A stretch of DNA of 21,522 bases from JBKSMP01 sp964582055 (GCA_964582055.1 CAZOPT010000013.1:1-21522), one strand, 5' to 3'; positions 1-8,313 are shown, counted from the first letter of the stretch. A program made the numbers and translations. The notes: generated by a model not told the origin, from the letters alone.

Positions 1-110
1 TGAATAGTTTGTTCTGCTTGGACTGTTTGTGCTGCTTGTGTGTCAGCTTTTAAACCAGGAACAAAATTGCTTGTTAATATAAATAAGAGGATAATAAAAT
101 ATTTTTTCAT
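1..110 (-). CDS. Secreted or periplasmic protein, N-terminal fragment
   Basis: An ATG at 110-108 opens a frame that runs off the left edge after 36 codons. It begins MKKYFIILLFILTSNFVPG and continues LKADTQAAQTVQAEQ. A short positive N-region, a hydrophobic core of about 12 residues and a small-residue region followed by KAD look like a Sec signal peptide with cleavage near residue 22. The mature start is rich in Ala, Gln and Thr. It begins only 1 base after the stop codon of the upstream glycosyltransferase gene, so the two are probably co-transcribed. The function cannot be judged from this fragment. Confidence 0.6.
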   Translation of the reverse strand, partial: MKKYFIILLFILTSNFVPGLKADTQAAQTVQAEQTI

Positions 111-111
111 T

Positions 112-1200
112 TTATAACTTTCCATAAAGCTGTTGGTTTATTTCATGAATGTCGAACTTTTTTTTACATAAAATTCTACTAGCATGGCCAAAGGTTTTTA
201 TTAAGGCAGGATTTTTTATGAAATTTTCGATAGCTATAGTGAGTGCAGTTGTGCTTTTGGGGGTAATTAGATAACCATTTTCTCCATTAACAACTGTTTC
301 TCGGCACCCAATTGCATTTGTTGTTATAATGGGGCGGCCACAAGCCATTGCTTCCAAAATACTTCTAGGCACACCCTCGCGATAATAAGAGGGATAAATG
401 AATACAGAAGCTTTTTTGAGTGCTTCCGCCATATCTTCTACATAACCGATGTAATTAACTTGCTGCGAACATGCTTGAAGCTGTTCTTGTGTAATTGCGG
501 ATGGGTTTTGGTCGATATTGCCGCCTAATACAAATTCTACATGAGGATATTTTTCTTTAAGTAAAGAAGCTGCTTCGACAAAATGAAAGACACCTTTTTC
601 GCGTACTAAGCGAGCTGCCATAAAAAAAGTAAGTTTCTTTGGAAATTCACTTGGGGCATACGCTTCTAAATCTACGCCTGTACCATTGACAACAGACGAA
701 TGCTCTTCTGTGACAATTTTATGTGTTAAAAAGAGCTCTCGATCGTCTTTATTTTGAAAGAATACATGTGTAAAATGCTTAAAACTCAGTTTGTACAAAA
801 GCATACAAACTTTTTTTACGAAAGCGCGCTTGAGTCCTGGCTCGTCAATAAAAGCGTAACCTAATCCAGAAACTAAACCATAAATTTTCTTAATTCCGAG
901 CCAATGTGCTATAATACCGCCATAAATATTAGGTTTTACATTACCAAAGAAAACACTATCTGGTTTTTCCGTTTTTAAAAGTTTTCGTATAGCCAACAGG
1001 GTTTTAAAATTATTCAAAATTCCAATTGAAGTTCCGTTAAAAGTCTCAAATGGTATAAAACGTACTTTCGGGCAGCGTTTTTGCCAATGTACAATATATT
1101 CTTGTGGTAGAGCAACCGAAACATCTATGCCTTTTTCGCAAAAATCATTTAATAAAACATGACGTAGCTTAATAGCACTAGGATTAAATAAAAATAACAT
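112..1200 (-). CDS. GT4-family glycosyltransferase
   Basis: The 362-residue protein has the two-domain GT-B layout of family 4 glycosyltransferases. The N-terminal half has a Rossmann-like start (MLFLFNPSAIKLRHVLL) and a GNVKPNIYGGIIAHWLG segment. The C-terminal half carries the donor-binding hallmarks: AARLVREKG near residue 196, IGYVEDMAEALKKASVFIYPS, then the EGVPRSILEAMACGRPIITT motif with the E-x7-E arrangement that contacts the nucleotide sugar. The closest recognisable types are PglA-like or capsule/LPS glycosyltransferases that add a sugar to a lipid-linked glycan at the inner face of the membrane. Donor and acceptor cannot be read from the sequence. The start is supported by an in-frame stop a few codons upstream. 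No clear Shine-Dalgarno sequence precedes it. A signal-peptide gene follows almost directly. Confidence 0.9.
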   Translation of the reverse strand: MLFLFNPSAIKLRHVLLNDFCEKGIDVSVALPQEYIVHWQKRCPKVRFIPFETFNGTSIGILNNFKTLLAIRKLLKTEKPDSVFFGNVKPNIYGGIIAHWLGIKKIYGLVSGLGYAFIDEPGLKRAFVKKVCMLLYKLSFKHFTHVFFQNKDDRELFLTHKIVTEEHSSVVNGTGVDLEAYAPSEFPKKLTFFMAARLVREKGVFHFVEAASLLKEKYPHVEFVLGGNIDQNPSAITQEQLQACSQQVNYIGYVEDMAEALKKASVFIYPSYYREGVPRSILEAMACGRPIITTNAIGCRETVVNGENGYLITPKSTTALTIAIENFIKNPALIKTFGHASRILCKKKFDIHEINQQLYGKL

Positions 1201-1266
1201 ATTTGTTTTTTACAAGATAATGTTTTTGTCGATATTGCAATATTTTTATCAACAAATTTGTCTCAA

Positions 1267-1620
1267 TTAATTATCTAAAATCTTTACCCAAAAGAAATTA
1301 ACGCCTTTTAAAGTACGGTATTTGTAAGGAAGCAATTGTGTTAAAAAGTGTGTGCCGAGACCTTTAGGTGCACCTTTTTGTGGATTAAATGGATGGGTTT
1401 TATCCCAAAAGAGTAGGTATAATTGATGGTTTACGTAGTTTGCTTGCAGACCAAAAGAATTTTTTTTGTGTTGGGTATATTTTAACAGATTTGTAAAATA
1501 TTCTTCCGTATAAAGATGTAAATAAAAACGCGTTGTTTTCAAAAGGGTCCAATGAATTATAAGGAAGTCACAATAAACTTGAATTTCAGGATAGGAATTG
1601 ATAACAAAACGAAATTTCAT
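1267..1620 (-). CDS. RsbW/SpoIIAB-like small ATPase-fold protein (putative anti-sigma kinase)
   Basis: The 117-residue protein is not an obvious match at first sight, but its order of motifs fits the GHKL ATPase fold of RsbW-type serine kinases. An N-box-like EEYFTNLLKY lies at residues 39-48 (E40 and N44 are the key positions). A G1-like WDKTHPFNP at 72-80 keeps the Asp and the PFxP ending but has Thr where a Gly is usual. A G2-like GAPKGLGTHFL at 83-93 is followed by a strand, GVNFFWVKI, at 106-114. RsbW proteins are usually about 140-160 residues, so this one is short, mainly at the N-terminus. If correct, it would bind or phosphorylate a partner in a partner-switching system, but no antagonist or sigma factor gene adjoins it. 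It lies divergent to the ExoD-family gene. The family call is inference from motifs. Confidence 0.55.
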   Translation of the reverse strand: MKFRFVINSYPEIQVYCDFLIIHWTLLKTTRFYLHLYTEEYFTNLLKYTQHKKNSFGLQANYVNHQLYLLFWDKTHPFNPQKGAPKGLGTHFLTQLLPYKYRTLKGVNFFWVKILDN

Positions 1621-1668
1621 AAAATAGGATTGTATTTTAGAAAAAATAATTCAGTCTGTCAAATAAGC

Positions 1669-2271
1669 ATGTCCAACCTTTCAAAACAAATTTTAACATT
1701 GTGCGACCCTAAAGGTGGTTTAAAGACGTCTTTAGGGAAATTACAGGAACAATTAACGACACGAGGGATTGGATTCTGGATTGTTTTAATTGCTTTACCT
1801 AGTGCGTTGCCAATACCAGCACCTGGATATAGTACACCTTTAGGACTTTTGTTATGTTGGATCGGATGTTTACTTTTTAGGGGCAAAAAGCATATTCAAT
1901 TTCCTGCAAAATGGGAACAAAAAGAATTTTCATTATCGCCTAAGCTTATTGGTTGCGGGGTTAAAATGCTGAAAATTTTGGAGCTTTTTACACATATGAA
2001 GCGTTGCCAAAAGTTGCTTTGGGTTTTTAATTACCGTATTATTGGATTAGATATTATGATTTTATCCATTATTATGGCAATGCCGATACCTTTGACGAAT
2101 ACACTTCCTGCGGGTATTATTTTGCTATTTGGATTGGGATTATTGGAAAATGATGGATTGTTGCTTTTATTTTCTCAGGTTATATCGATTCTTGCGATTA
2201 GCCTTTACGGATTTGCAGCCTTCTGGATTTATTCTTTCGGTTTAGAAAGTTTTCAAAAGTTGTTCCAATGA
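1669..2271 (+). CDS. ExoD-family membrane protein
   Basis: The protein matches the ExoD family (exopolysaccharide synthesis ExoD), polytopic inner-membrane proteins of about 200 residues. Visible hallmarks are RGIGFWIVLIALPSALPIPAPG, a second Pro-rich membrane motif MAMPIPLTNTLPAG, and the family-typical LGLLENDGLLLL near the C-terminus. Several hydrophobic segments account for most of the chain. An in-frame ATG exists at 1552, but the ATG at 1669 gives a 200-residue protein of normal family length and avoids overlap with the divergent gene at 1267-1620, so I chose it. No good Shine-Dalgarno sequence is seen. The stop codon overlaps the comF start by 4 bases (ATGA at 2268-2271), which indicates translational coupling. 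The biochemical role of ExoD proteins is not established; the name comes from a rhizobial exopolysaccharide and alkali-sensitivity phenotype. Confidence 0.85.
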   Translation: MSNLSKQILTLCDPKGGLKTSLGKLQEQLTTRGIGFWIVLIALPSALPIPAPGYSTPLGLLLCWIGCLLFRGKKHIQFPAKWEQKEFSLSPKLIGCGVKMLKILELFTHMKRCQKLLWVFNYRIIGLDIMILSIIMAMPIPLTNTLPAGIILLFGLGLLENDGLLLLFSQVISILAISLYGFAAFWIYSFGLESFQKLFQ

Positions 2272-2969
2272 TTGGGTGTGCTGTATTAGATAATTTTTTT
2301 CCAAGGTTTTGTATAGCTTGCCAACGACCTATTTTTAAGAACCCCCCAATGTATTTATGCGAAGACTGTTTTCAAAAAATCGTCTTTAATCGTGGTGGTT
2401 GTTGTTATCATTGTGGACGAGCTATGGGTACTGATCGTGACAGTATTTGTATGAATTGTGTCGAATTGAAGCCTTATTTTAAGAAAGGAATTTCGTTATT
2501 TGCTTATAATACTATCGAACGTTCTTTTATTCATGTGCTCAAATACAATTACGGAAGTTATTTAAAAAAAGATCTGTGTTTATTGTTGGAACACGAATCG
2601 GAACGCCTTGAATCTTTAAAAAATGCTTTTTTTGTACCTGTGCCTTTGCATTTTTTGCGCAAATGGAAACGTGGATATAATCAAAGTGAATGGATTGCAA
2701 AGGCTCTGCAAAGATGTTGTGGGGGAGAAATCTTATCGTTATTAAAGCGAAAAGTGAATACACCTTCACAAACAAGCTTGACTCGGAGCGAAAGAAAGAA
2801 GAATGTAGAAAATGCCTTTACGTTGGCTAAAAAGACAATTGATCCAGAAAAAACCTATGTTTTGGTGGATGATGTGTTTACAACGGGTGCTACTTTAAAT
2901 GCATGTGCAAAGGTTTTGCATGAGAAGGGTGTTCGAAACATACGGGTCTTTACGCTGGCGCATGGCTAA
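2268..2969 (+). CDS. comF: ComF family phosphoribosyltransferase-like protein
   Basis: The 233-residue protein has the standard ComF architecture. Two N-terminal CxxC pairs (C15/C18, C31/C34) and two more (C46/C49, C61/C64) form the zinc-binding part. Then come a PVPLHFLRKWKRGYNQS region (about 124-140, with the RGYNQ motif) and the PRPP-binding loop VLVDDVFTTGAT at 198-209 of a type I phosphoribosyltransferase fold. ComF proteins take part in DNA uptake during natural transformation in Bacillus and Haemophilus, as cytosolic partners of the uptake machinery; many bacteria keep the gene without known competence. The 4-base overlap with the ExoD gene and the 20-base gap to accD indicate an operon. 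No other competence genes are visible here. Confidence 0.9.
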   Translation: MIGCAVLDNFFPRFCIACQRPIFKNPPMYLCEDCFQKIVFNRGGCCYHCGRAMGTDRDSICMNCVELKPYFKKGISLFAYNTIERSFIHVLKYNYGSYLKKDLCLLLEHESERLESLKNAFFVPVPLHFLRKWKRGYNQSEWIAKALQRCCGGEILSLLKRKVNTPSQTSLTRSERKKNVENAFTLAKKTIDPEKTYVLVDDVFTTGATLNACAKVLHEKGVRNIRVFTLAHG

Positions 2970-2989
2970 AGCTTGAAAAAGGAAATATT

Positions 2990-3841
2990 ATGTCTTGGTT
3001 CAGTAAACCTAAATATTCAACCGTAACCGTTCGTAAGAACGATATCCCAAAAGATGTTTGGACAAAATGTCCTATTTCGGGTGAAATTGTTTACAATAAG
3101 GCTTTGCAAGAAAACTGGATGGTTGTTCCACAAAGCGGTTATCATTTTCCGCTATCAGCGCCAGAAAGGATTCGTTTGCTGATTGATGAAGGAACATTTG
3201 AAGAAAAAGATACAAATTTAAGCTCTTTAGATCCATTAAAGTTTGAAGGCATTGAGTCCTATCCAATAAAGTTAAAAAAGTACCAAGAGAAAACACAATT
3301 AACAGATGCTGTTGTAAGTGGAATTGGGCAATTGGATGACCGTAAGGTTTCGATTGCTGTGATGGATTTTCGTTTTTTGGGTGCAAGCATGGGGTCAGTC
3401 GTTGGTGAAAAAATTACGCGCTGTATTGAACGAGGAATGGAGCAAAATTGTCCGGTAATTATTGTGTCAGCTTCTGGGGGCGCTCGTATGTATGAGGGCA
3501 TTTTAAGTTTGATGCAGATGGCAAAAACAAGCGCTGCATTGGCGTATTTAAGTAAAAAAGGACTTCCTTTTATTTCAGTATTGACGAATCCGACGATGGC
3601 AGGCGTTATGGCAAGTTTTGCGTCTTTAGGAGATGTTATTTTAGCAGAACCAAAGGCTCTTATCGGGTTTGCTGGTCCTCGTGTTATTAAAGATACGACG
3701 CAACAAGATCTTCCGGAAGGATTCCAAACGTCTGAGTTTTTATTAGAACACGGTTTTTTAGATCAGATTGTTTCACGTCTTGAAATGAAGGAACGTTTGG
3801 CTTATTTTATCAATGTTTTTGTGAATAAACATAAAAAGTAA
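2990..3841 (+). CDS. accD: Acetyl-CoA carboxylase carboxyltransferase subunit beta
   Basis: The 283-residue protein is the beta subunit of the carboxyltransferase half of acetyl-CoA carboxylase. With AccA it transfers the carboxyl group from carboxybiotin to acetyl-CoA, making malonyl-CoA for fatty acid synthesis in the cytosol. The core motifs are present: SASGGARMYEGILSLMQMAK, LTNPTMAGVMASFASLGD and IGFAGPRVI. The oddity is the N-terminal zinc ribbon. Aligned by position with E. coli AccD (C27, C30, C46, C49), only C27 remains; residue 30 is Ser, 46 is Val and 49 is Ser (WTKCPISGE, VVPQSGYHF), although the surrounding residues align well. A good Shine-Dalgarno sequence (AAGGAA) lies about 6 bases before the ATG, one of the few clear ones in the window. 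It follows comF by 20 bases. Confidence 0.95.
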   Translation: MSWFSKPKYSTVTVRKNDIPKDVWTKCPISGEIVYNKALQENWMVVPQSGYHFPLSAPERIRLLIDEGTFEEKDTNLSSLDPLKFEGIESYPIKLKKYQEKTQLTDAVVSGIGQLDDRKVSIAVMDFRFLGASMGSVVGEKITRCIERGMEQNCPVIIVSASGGARMYEGILSLMQMAKTSAALAYLSKKGLPFISVLTNPTMAGVMASFASLGDVILAEPKALIGFAGPRVIKDTTQQDLPEGFQTSEFLLEHGFLDQIVSRLEMKERLAYFINVFVNKHKK

Positions 3842-3870
3842 TTTTTTAAGCATTATTCCATCAATAACGC

Positions 3871-3899
3871 TTGACAGAGTTTTTGAACATCATTTCACT
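3871..3899 (+). promoter_or_regulatory. Possible promoter upstream of the lipoprotein gene
   Basis: A perfect TTGACA at 3871-3876 is followed, at a 17-base spacing, by a poor -10 candidate (TTCACT, 3894-3899). The predicted transcript start would fall at or just inside the first codons of the gene at 3902, so either the mRNA is nearly leaderless or this match is chance. Confidence 0.25.
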
Positions 3900-3901
3900 A
3901 A

Positions 3902-5011
3902 ATGCATATGAAGAATACATCTATAGGTGGCTTTGGTTTGGCCGCAGTATTATTGTTAGGTGGTTGTCAATCAACACCCGTTGGTCCTCGTGCATTGAGA
4001 AGTTCGCAACATAAATATAATCAGGCGCTTATTCAAAATTCAGATGAGCAGTTGTTGGCAAACATCGTTCGTTTGCGTTATCGCGATAATCCTATTTTCG
4101 TAGATGTTACAACAATGACTCAAACACTTGGTTGTGATATGGGGCTTGATAATTCATTAGAAAAGGGGGTTTGGGGTTCTGGATTTTCAGGAAAAGTATC
4201 AAGTAAGCTTGGTTTATCTAGTAAAAATGGAGCAACTAATGCATATTCTCAACTCAAAGGTAAAGATTTTATTGCTAAGATGATGACGCCGATTCAGCTA
4301 CCGATTATTTTATCGATGTTTGAGTCGGGTTGGAAACCTGAGCGTGTATTTAACCTTTGTGTAGAACGGGTTAATAACTTACATAATGCACCTACAGCAA
4401 GTGGACCTACACCTGTTTTTGCACCAGAATACGCAAAGTTTTTCCGTTTTTCGGAATTGTTAAGTCGTTTAGAGTGTAACCATCTCATTGAATTAGGTGA
4501 GCATCCTGATGAAAATTTTTCTAACTTATATATGCGTATTGCCAATAAGCCAGCATTTGAGAAGGAAATAGGAGAGTTGAAACGTTTAGCTCAATTGGAT
4601 CCAAGTGAAAATATGTATAAATTTAAAGTTAATTTCATGGATATGTCTCCTTCAAAGTTAGTCGTAAGAGGAAAAACGTTGTTAGGTATATTCTTCTTCT
4701 TATCGCAAGGTGTTGAAGTGCCTCAAGCTGATAAAGACGCTGGATTGGTTACGGTGACAAAGAACGTAGATGGTTCGGAATTTGATTGGTCACCTATTTT
4801 CAATAAGCTTTTAAAGGTACAATTTTCTGAGGGTACAACACGTATGCGTCCAGAAAATGCTTATGTGGCATATCGTTATCGTGGAAAATGGTTTTACATT
4901 GCTGACAATGACTTGGAATCTAAATCGACTTTTATGATGTTGTCGCAATTGTTTACCTTACAATCTGCTAAGTATAACAAATCTGATCCTATTTTAGTTG
5001 TTACAAACTAA
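3902..5011 (+). CDS. Conserved lipoprotein of unknown function
   Basis: The 369-residue protein has a lipoprotein signal peptide: a hydrophobic stretch then the lipobox LGGC with the lipidated cysteine at residue 22. The start may be the ATG at 3902 or the second ATG at 3908 (MHMKN...). The mature part begins with NSDEQLLANIVRLRYRDNPI (about 46-65) and ends with AYRYRGKWFYIADNDLESK, followed by LSQLFTLQSA. I recall the same pair of motifs from uncharacterised outer-membrane lipoproteins of proteobacteria and planctomycetes, where the first reads NEQLLLNLVRLRYRD; no function is known to me. It is separated from accD by 60 bases and followed by a strong hairpin terminator, so it is the last gene of this plus-strand run. 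Envelope localisation is inferred from the lipobox. Confidence 0.85.
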   Translation: MHMKNTSIGGFGLAAVLLLGGCQSTPVGPRALRSSQHKYNQALIQNSDEQLLANIVRLRYRDNPIFVDVTTMTQTLGCDMGLDNSLEKGVWGSGFSGKVSSKLGLSSKNGATNAYSQLKGKDFIAKMMTPIQLPIILSMFESGWKPERVFNLCVERVNNLHNAPTASGPTPVFAPEYAKFFRFSELLSRLECNHLIELGEHPDENFSNLYMRIANKPAFEKEIGELKRLAQLDPSENMYKFKVNFMDMSPSKLVVRGKTLLGIFFFLSQGVEVPQADKDAGLVTVTKNVDGSEFDWSPIFNKLLKVQFSEGTTRMRPENAYVAYRYRGKWFYIADNDLESKSTFMMLSQLFTLQSAKYNKSDPILVVTN

Positions 5012-5033
5012 TATTACCCTTAAAAAATCATTG

Positions 5034-5060
5034 GCCATCCTACGGGATGGCTTTATTTTT
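5034..5060. terminator. Intrinsic terminator between convergent genes
   Basis: GCCATCC (5034-5040), loop TACG (5041-5044) and GGATGGC (5045-5051) form a perfect 7-bp stem with a four-base loop, followed by TTTATTTTT. It ends the plus-strand unit finishing at 5011. Its T-tail overlaps the stop codon of the convergent minus-strand gene (5053). On the minus strand the stem is followed by CAATGATTTTTTA, so it may act weakly in both directions. Confidence 0.85.
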
Positions 5061-7890
5061 GAGTATTCTCAGGATCTTGGGGATATTTTAAGAAGTTTGG
5101 CAAACTGTTGTGGTAATCAAAAAAAGTATATCCAGTAGCATTTTTTTGTGCTGAGTTTACTTTGCCTTCGCGGACATTGTTGAGTAAGGCGCCATAGACC
5201 ATTGATCCAATTGCTTGTGTTTTACGGCCGCGATTTATCTTCAAATAGGTTGGCATACCGGGAGCCGTCCGCATTTTTCTCCATTCTTCACCTTTTCCCC
5301 CTAAATAAAATGGCACATAAGCAAACCAATGAGGGTTTCTACTTGAATGACCAAAATCAATTGGCGGCTCCCATTGACGTTGACAATAGTAGGGCAACAG
5401 TAAAGAACCATAAAATTTCAATGGCTTAGAAAAATCTTCAAGTGTTCGAAAAGCATCATGAACGCCAAAATCAGGAACAATCTTATCATCATTTAACCAA
5501 TAATTAGGATGCGTACGTCCAGTTATTACATGCGCATAAATTGTAGGAGGCGTTACATTCGGATCACAACTTTTACCATCAGAAGAATATAAATAAGACG
5601 TTCCGAAATCCATAGCGCTACGCCAATCTTGCCAATCCTCACTTAAAAGTGTCAAAGAATCTGTGATAATACAGGTTTTAAATTGTGTATTTTTTGTATT
5701 AAAATCTCCTTTTATATAAAGTGGATAGGGACATATGAGTGTCATACCTCCTGCCGGTAATTCTTTAGCATTGATGAGGCGTACGCCAACATCAATGACT
5801 GGATTAAAACTTGATGGGTAAAGATAAGAACCATTAGTATACGTTTCTAAAAATCTCTTCCTTTTAGTAACGTAATTCAATCGAATATCTTCTGGATTGT
5901 TTTGATCACTGTCATAACTATTATAGTTACAATTGGCGTTACGTACATGTCCCTGCCAATAGCAATTAATTTTTATCGTACGATTTAAATTACTGTCCCA
6001 AGTAGAAAATATACCAGTTTTATTTTCAACGGCAGTTTTCAAAATACCAATATCAATATCCATTAATTGGATCCATTTGGCACGATTGCGGTCGTAGATA
6101 AATTGATAACCGGGTTCACTTGTATGGAGGCGCAATTTTGTAGAATCTAAAGTCCAATAAGTTCCATGATCAACAAGTTTATGTGGAGGCGAAGATGGGT
6201 CATCATAGCCTACTAAATCAAATCCTTTTTTTGTAATAAAAATGGAATTTAAAGAATTGTCAGTTTCGAAATCTTTATAATCTACCGATTTTACAACCAA
6301 TTTATTATCTTGAATTACTTGCCAATAAACAAAATCACAATTTTTTCCACTCACTATAAAAGTACTATTAGGTGTATTATCGTTGTTTGTACCATAATGA
6401 TTACCAGAGCCAAAAATATTTTTTCTGAATTTTAGATAAAAAATGGAATTTTCCTGAAATTTTAATTTTAAATAATAATTAAGATATAGATTGTCATTTT
6501 TAGCAGGAAAATGCGTAGAATTATAGGTAACATATGGAAAAGATATGGGAATTCGCAAGGAATCTTGTTTAGTATCGCTTGAAGATTTCAACAACAACTG
6601 TACTTCTAAACCAGGACTGTTTATTGTTTTTTGTGTCTCAACTAAGCGTGCTTTTTCTGTCATTTGATAAGCATCTAATCCCCGTAAGTCTTTTGCAGCA
6701 GTAGCAGCACTAAGATTTTCTTCTGAGTATAAGTCATACCAACCGCCATTAGCCGATGATTTACATAAATTATGTAAACCAAAACACATGTCCATAACTC
6801 TAGCATTTTTAGAACTACCTCCTCCTTCTTTAGGATACCAATAACCCCAATCGGAAATCGGATCGAAGCCAGACGGCCGATAGACTCGACCTCGAGTCAT
6901 AAAGTTTCCCTTAAATGTATTAAAAATACTTTGTTCGTAGTTTGTATAATTATCGCTACTGGAATTGTTATTGCTGAAATTTGAAAGATTTGTTAAATTA
7001 CTAGAAGTATTAGACGTATAAGGATTAAACTTAAATGCTACTGTTCCAATTGAATAAGGATTAGTAAATTTATCATAAAAATCACTTACATCATAAAAAC
7101 AGAATTTTTGAGGAATTGTTATGGATTTAGCTGATGAACCTTTTTCTTGAATGCGTAAAGCATGTCCGGCTAAATTTACTTTGTTATAAAAATAACATCC
7201 GTGTGTGTCAGGATCTATTCCTCCATAAAATTGGAAACGAGTATTTCCATTTATTTGAACAGGCCCATGAAAATTTATAAGCCAACTATCATCTTGATGA
7301 GTGATATTACCATTGATAAGGGTATCACCTTCTGTATATAACTGAAAGTCACATAACGGATTACGTTCGATTTCCATTGTTTGTACCATACGTGCTTTCC
7401 AGTCTGGAATTAAATTGGAAACAATTCCTAATTCTCCTAACAGAAAAACTTCAGCTAAATAACGTTCATCATTGGTATCTTTTTTCTTATCTTGCCAAAA
7501 AATAGGGCCAGCTTTAATATCCCAACTATTAATTTGCAATGGGAAATCACTGGGTACGATTTGTTCTTTGCTCAAAGAACTGTTAAAATCAATTATGGTT
7601 CCTGTACTTCCTTTAGATTTATCCTTATCTCGATACGCAAAAACGGTTAATAATAAATTTGGCATCATTGGATTTTGATTCAATTGATGGGCATAATCAC
7701 GACTTAAAGCCATCAAGTTTTCCAAAAGATAATACACTTGTGTTTCTTGTATGAAAGTGTTGGTTAGCTTGCATTCTTGCATGGTTTTATTTGTACAAAC
7801 CCGCAATGTTGCCGCTAAAATAAATAAAAATAATAACGAGGTAAAAAAGGTATTACCAAGCTTTTTTGAAACTGTCCTACGAAGCCGCAT
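5053..7890 (-). CDS. Large pilin-like (PilX/'Verru_Chthon'-type) surface protein
   Basis: The 945-residue protein starts with a basic leader (MRLRRTVSKK) and one membrane segment (about 13-31, LGNTFFTSLLFLFILAATL), then a long exported region, as in type IV pilin-like or PilX-like proteins with an uncleaved N-terminal anchor. At 174-222 the order ERNPLCDFQLYTEGD ... INFHGPVQINGNTRFQF resembles the 'FQ-A-F-Y-...-GPVH-NGN' motif that recurs in large pilin-associated proteins of Verrucomicrobiota. Asn/Ser-rich stretches lie near 295-320, and the remainder has no domain I recognise. There are few cysteines and no repeats visible. The start is fixed by an upstream in-frame stop; no Shine-Dalgarno sequence precedes it. 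It stands alone, convergent with the lipoprotein gene and divergent from rpsO. A role in surface display or a pseudopilus-like structure is inference. Confidence 0.7.
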   Translation of the reverse strand: MRLRRTVSKKLGNTFFTSLLFLFILAATLRVCTNKTMQECKLTNTFIQETQVYYLLENLMALSRDYAHQLNQNPMMPNLLLTVFAYRDKDKSKGSTGTIIDFNSSLSKEQIVPSDFPLQINSWDIKAGPIFWQDKKKDTNDERYLAEVFLLGELGIVSNLIPDWKARMVQTMEIERNPLCDFQLYTEGDTLINGNITHQDDSWLINFHGPVQINGNTRFQFYGGIDPDTHGCYFYNKVNLAGHALRIQEKGSSAKSITIPQKFCFYDVSDFYDKFTNPYSIGTVAFKFNPYTSNTSSNLTNLSNFSNNNSSSDNYTNYEQSIFNTFKGNFMTRGRVYRPSGFDPISDWGYWYPKEGGGSSKNARVMDMCFGLHNLCKSSANGGWYDLYSEENLSAATAAKDLRGLDAYQMTEKARLVETQKTINSPGLEVQLLLKSSSDTKQDSLRIPISFPYVTYNSTHFPAKNDNLYLNYYLKLKFQENSIFYLKFRKNIFGSGNHYGTNNDNTPNSTFIVSGKNCDFVYWQVIQDNKLVVKSVDYKDFETDNSLNSIFITKKGFDLVGYDDPSSPPHKLVDHGTYWTLDSTKLRLHTSEPGYQFIYDRNRAKWIQLMDIDIGILKTAVENKTGIFSTWDSNLNRTIKINCYWQGHVRNANCNYNSYDSDQNNPEDIRLNYVTKRKRFLETYTNGSYLYPSSFNPVIDVGVRLINAKELPAGGMTLICPYPLYIKGDFNTKNTQFKTCIITDSLTLLSEDWQDWRSAMDFGTSYLYSSDGKSCDPNVTPPTIYAHVITGRTHPNYWLNDDKIVPDFGVHDAFRTLEDFSKPLKFYGSLLLPYYCQRQWEPPIDFGHSSRNPHWFAYVPFYLGGKGEEWRKMRTAPGMPTYLKINRGRKTQAIGSMVYGALLNNVREGKVNSAQKNATGYTFFDYHNSLPNFLKYPQDPENTQK

Positions 7891-8025
7891 TGCATTAATG
7901 GTATCTTTTTATAAAGAAAATTGCAATGAAGAAATGCTTATAGATGAAAATGCTTTAAGGTTTTTTTACTTTTTGCTTGTCTCTATGACCTAAATCATGT
8001 CATTTTAATTCTATATAAGATAAAT

Positions 8026-8295
8026 ATGGTTATTACAGTAGAAACAAAACAAACAATTGTTAAATCTTTTCAAAAGCACGAAAAGGATACAGGATCATCC
8101 GAAGTTCAAATTGCTTTGTTGACCCAACGCATTTCTTATTTAACAGAACATTTGAAGGTACACGCTAAAGATTTTCACTCCCGCAGAGGACTTATCGCTT
8201 TGGCTAATCGTCGTCGTAAGTTGTTGACTTATCTCAAAAAGAACAATTTCGAAAAGTATCAAGACGTCGTTAATCGCTTAAACCTTCGTCACTAA
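8026..8295 (+). CDS. rpsO: 30S ribosomal protein S15
   Basis: The 89-residue length and sequence are typical of S15, which binds 16S rRNA early in assembly of the small subunit platform. The conserved stretch GSSEVQIALLTQRISYLTEH (from residue 23) and DFHSRRGLIALANRRRKLL are present, with a C-terminal NLRH in place of the common GLRK/GLR. It is followed by pnp after 18 bases, the classic rpsO-pnp order. No Shine-Dalgarno sequence precedes the ATG; the leader is AT-rich (TATATAAGATAAAT). S15 autoregulates its mRNA in several bacteria, but I see no recognisable leader structure here. Confidence 0.98.
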   Translation: MVITVETKQTIVKSFQKHEKDTGSSEVQIALLTQRISYLTEHLKVHAKDFHSRRGLIALANRRRKLLTYLKKNNFEKYQDVVNRLNLRH

Positions 8296-8313
8296 TTTTA
8301 ACCTTTTAGCATC

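Noticed and set aside
1552..1668. N-terminal extension of the ExoD-family protein from the ATG at 1552
   Set aside because: It would add 39 residues with no family similarity and overlap the divergent gene; the ATG at 1669 gives normal family length.
7898..7926. TTGCAA-17-TACCAT upstream of the large surface protein gene (minus strand)
   Set aside because: The transcript would start practically at the start codon, and TTGCAA is common in this AT-rich DNA.
7751..7993. 80-codon plus-strand frame overlapping the start of the large surface protein gene
   Set aside because: Mostly antisense to a gene with a clear anchor segment and extends through AT-rich spacer with no ribosome site or recognisable motif.
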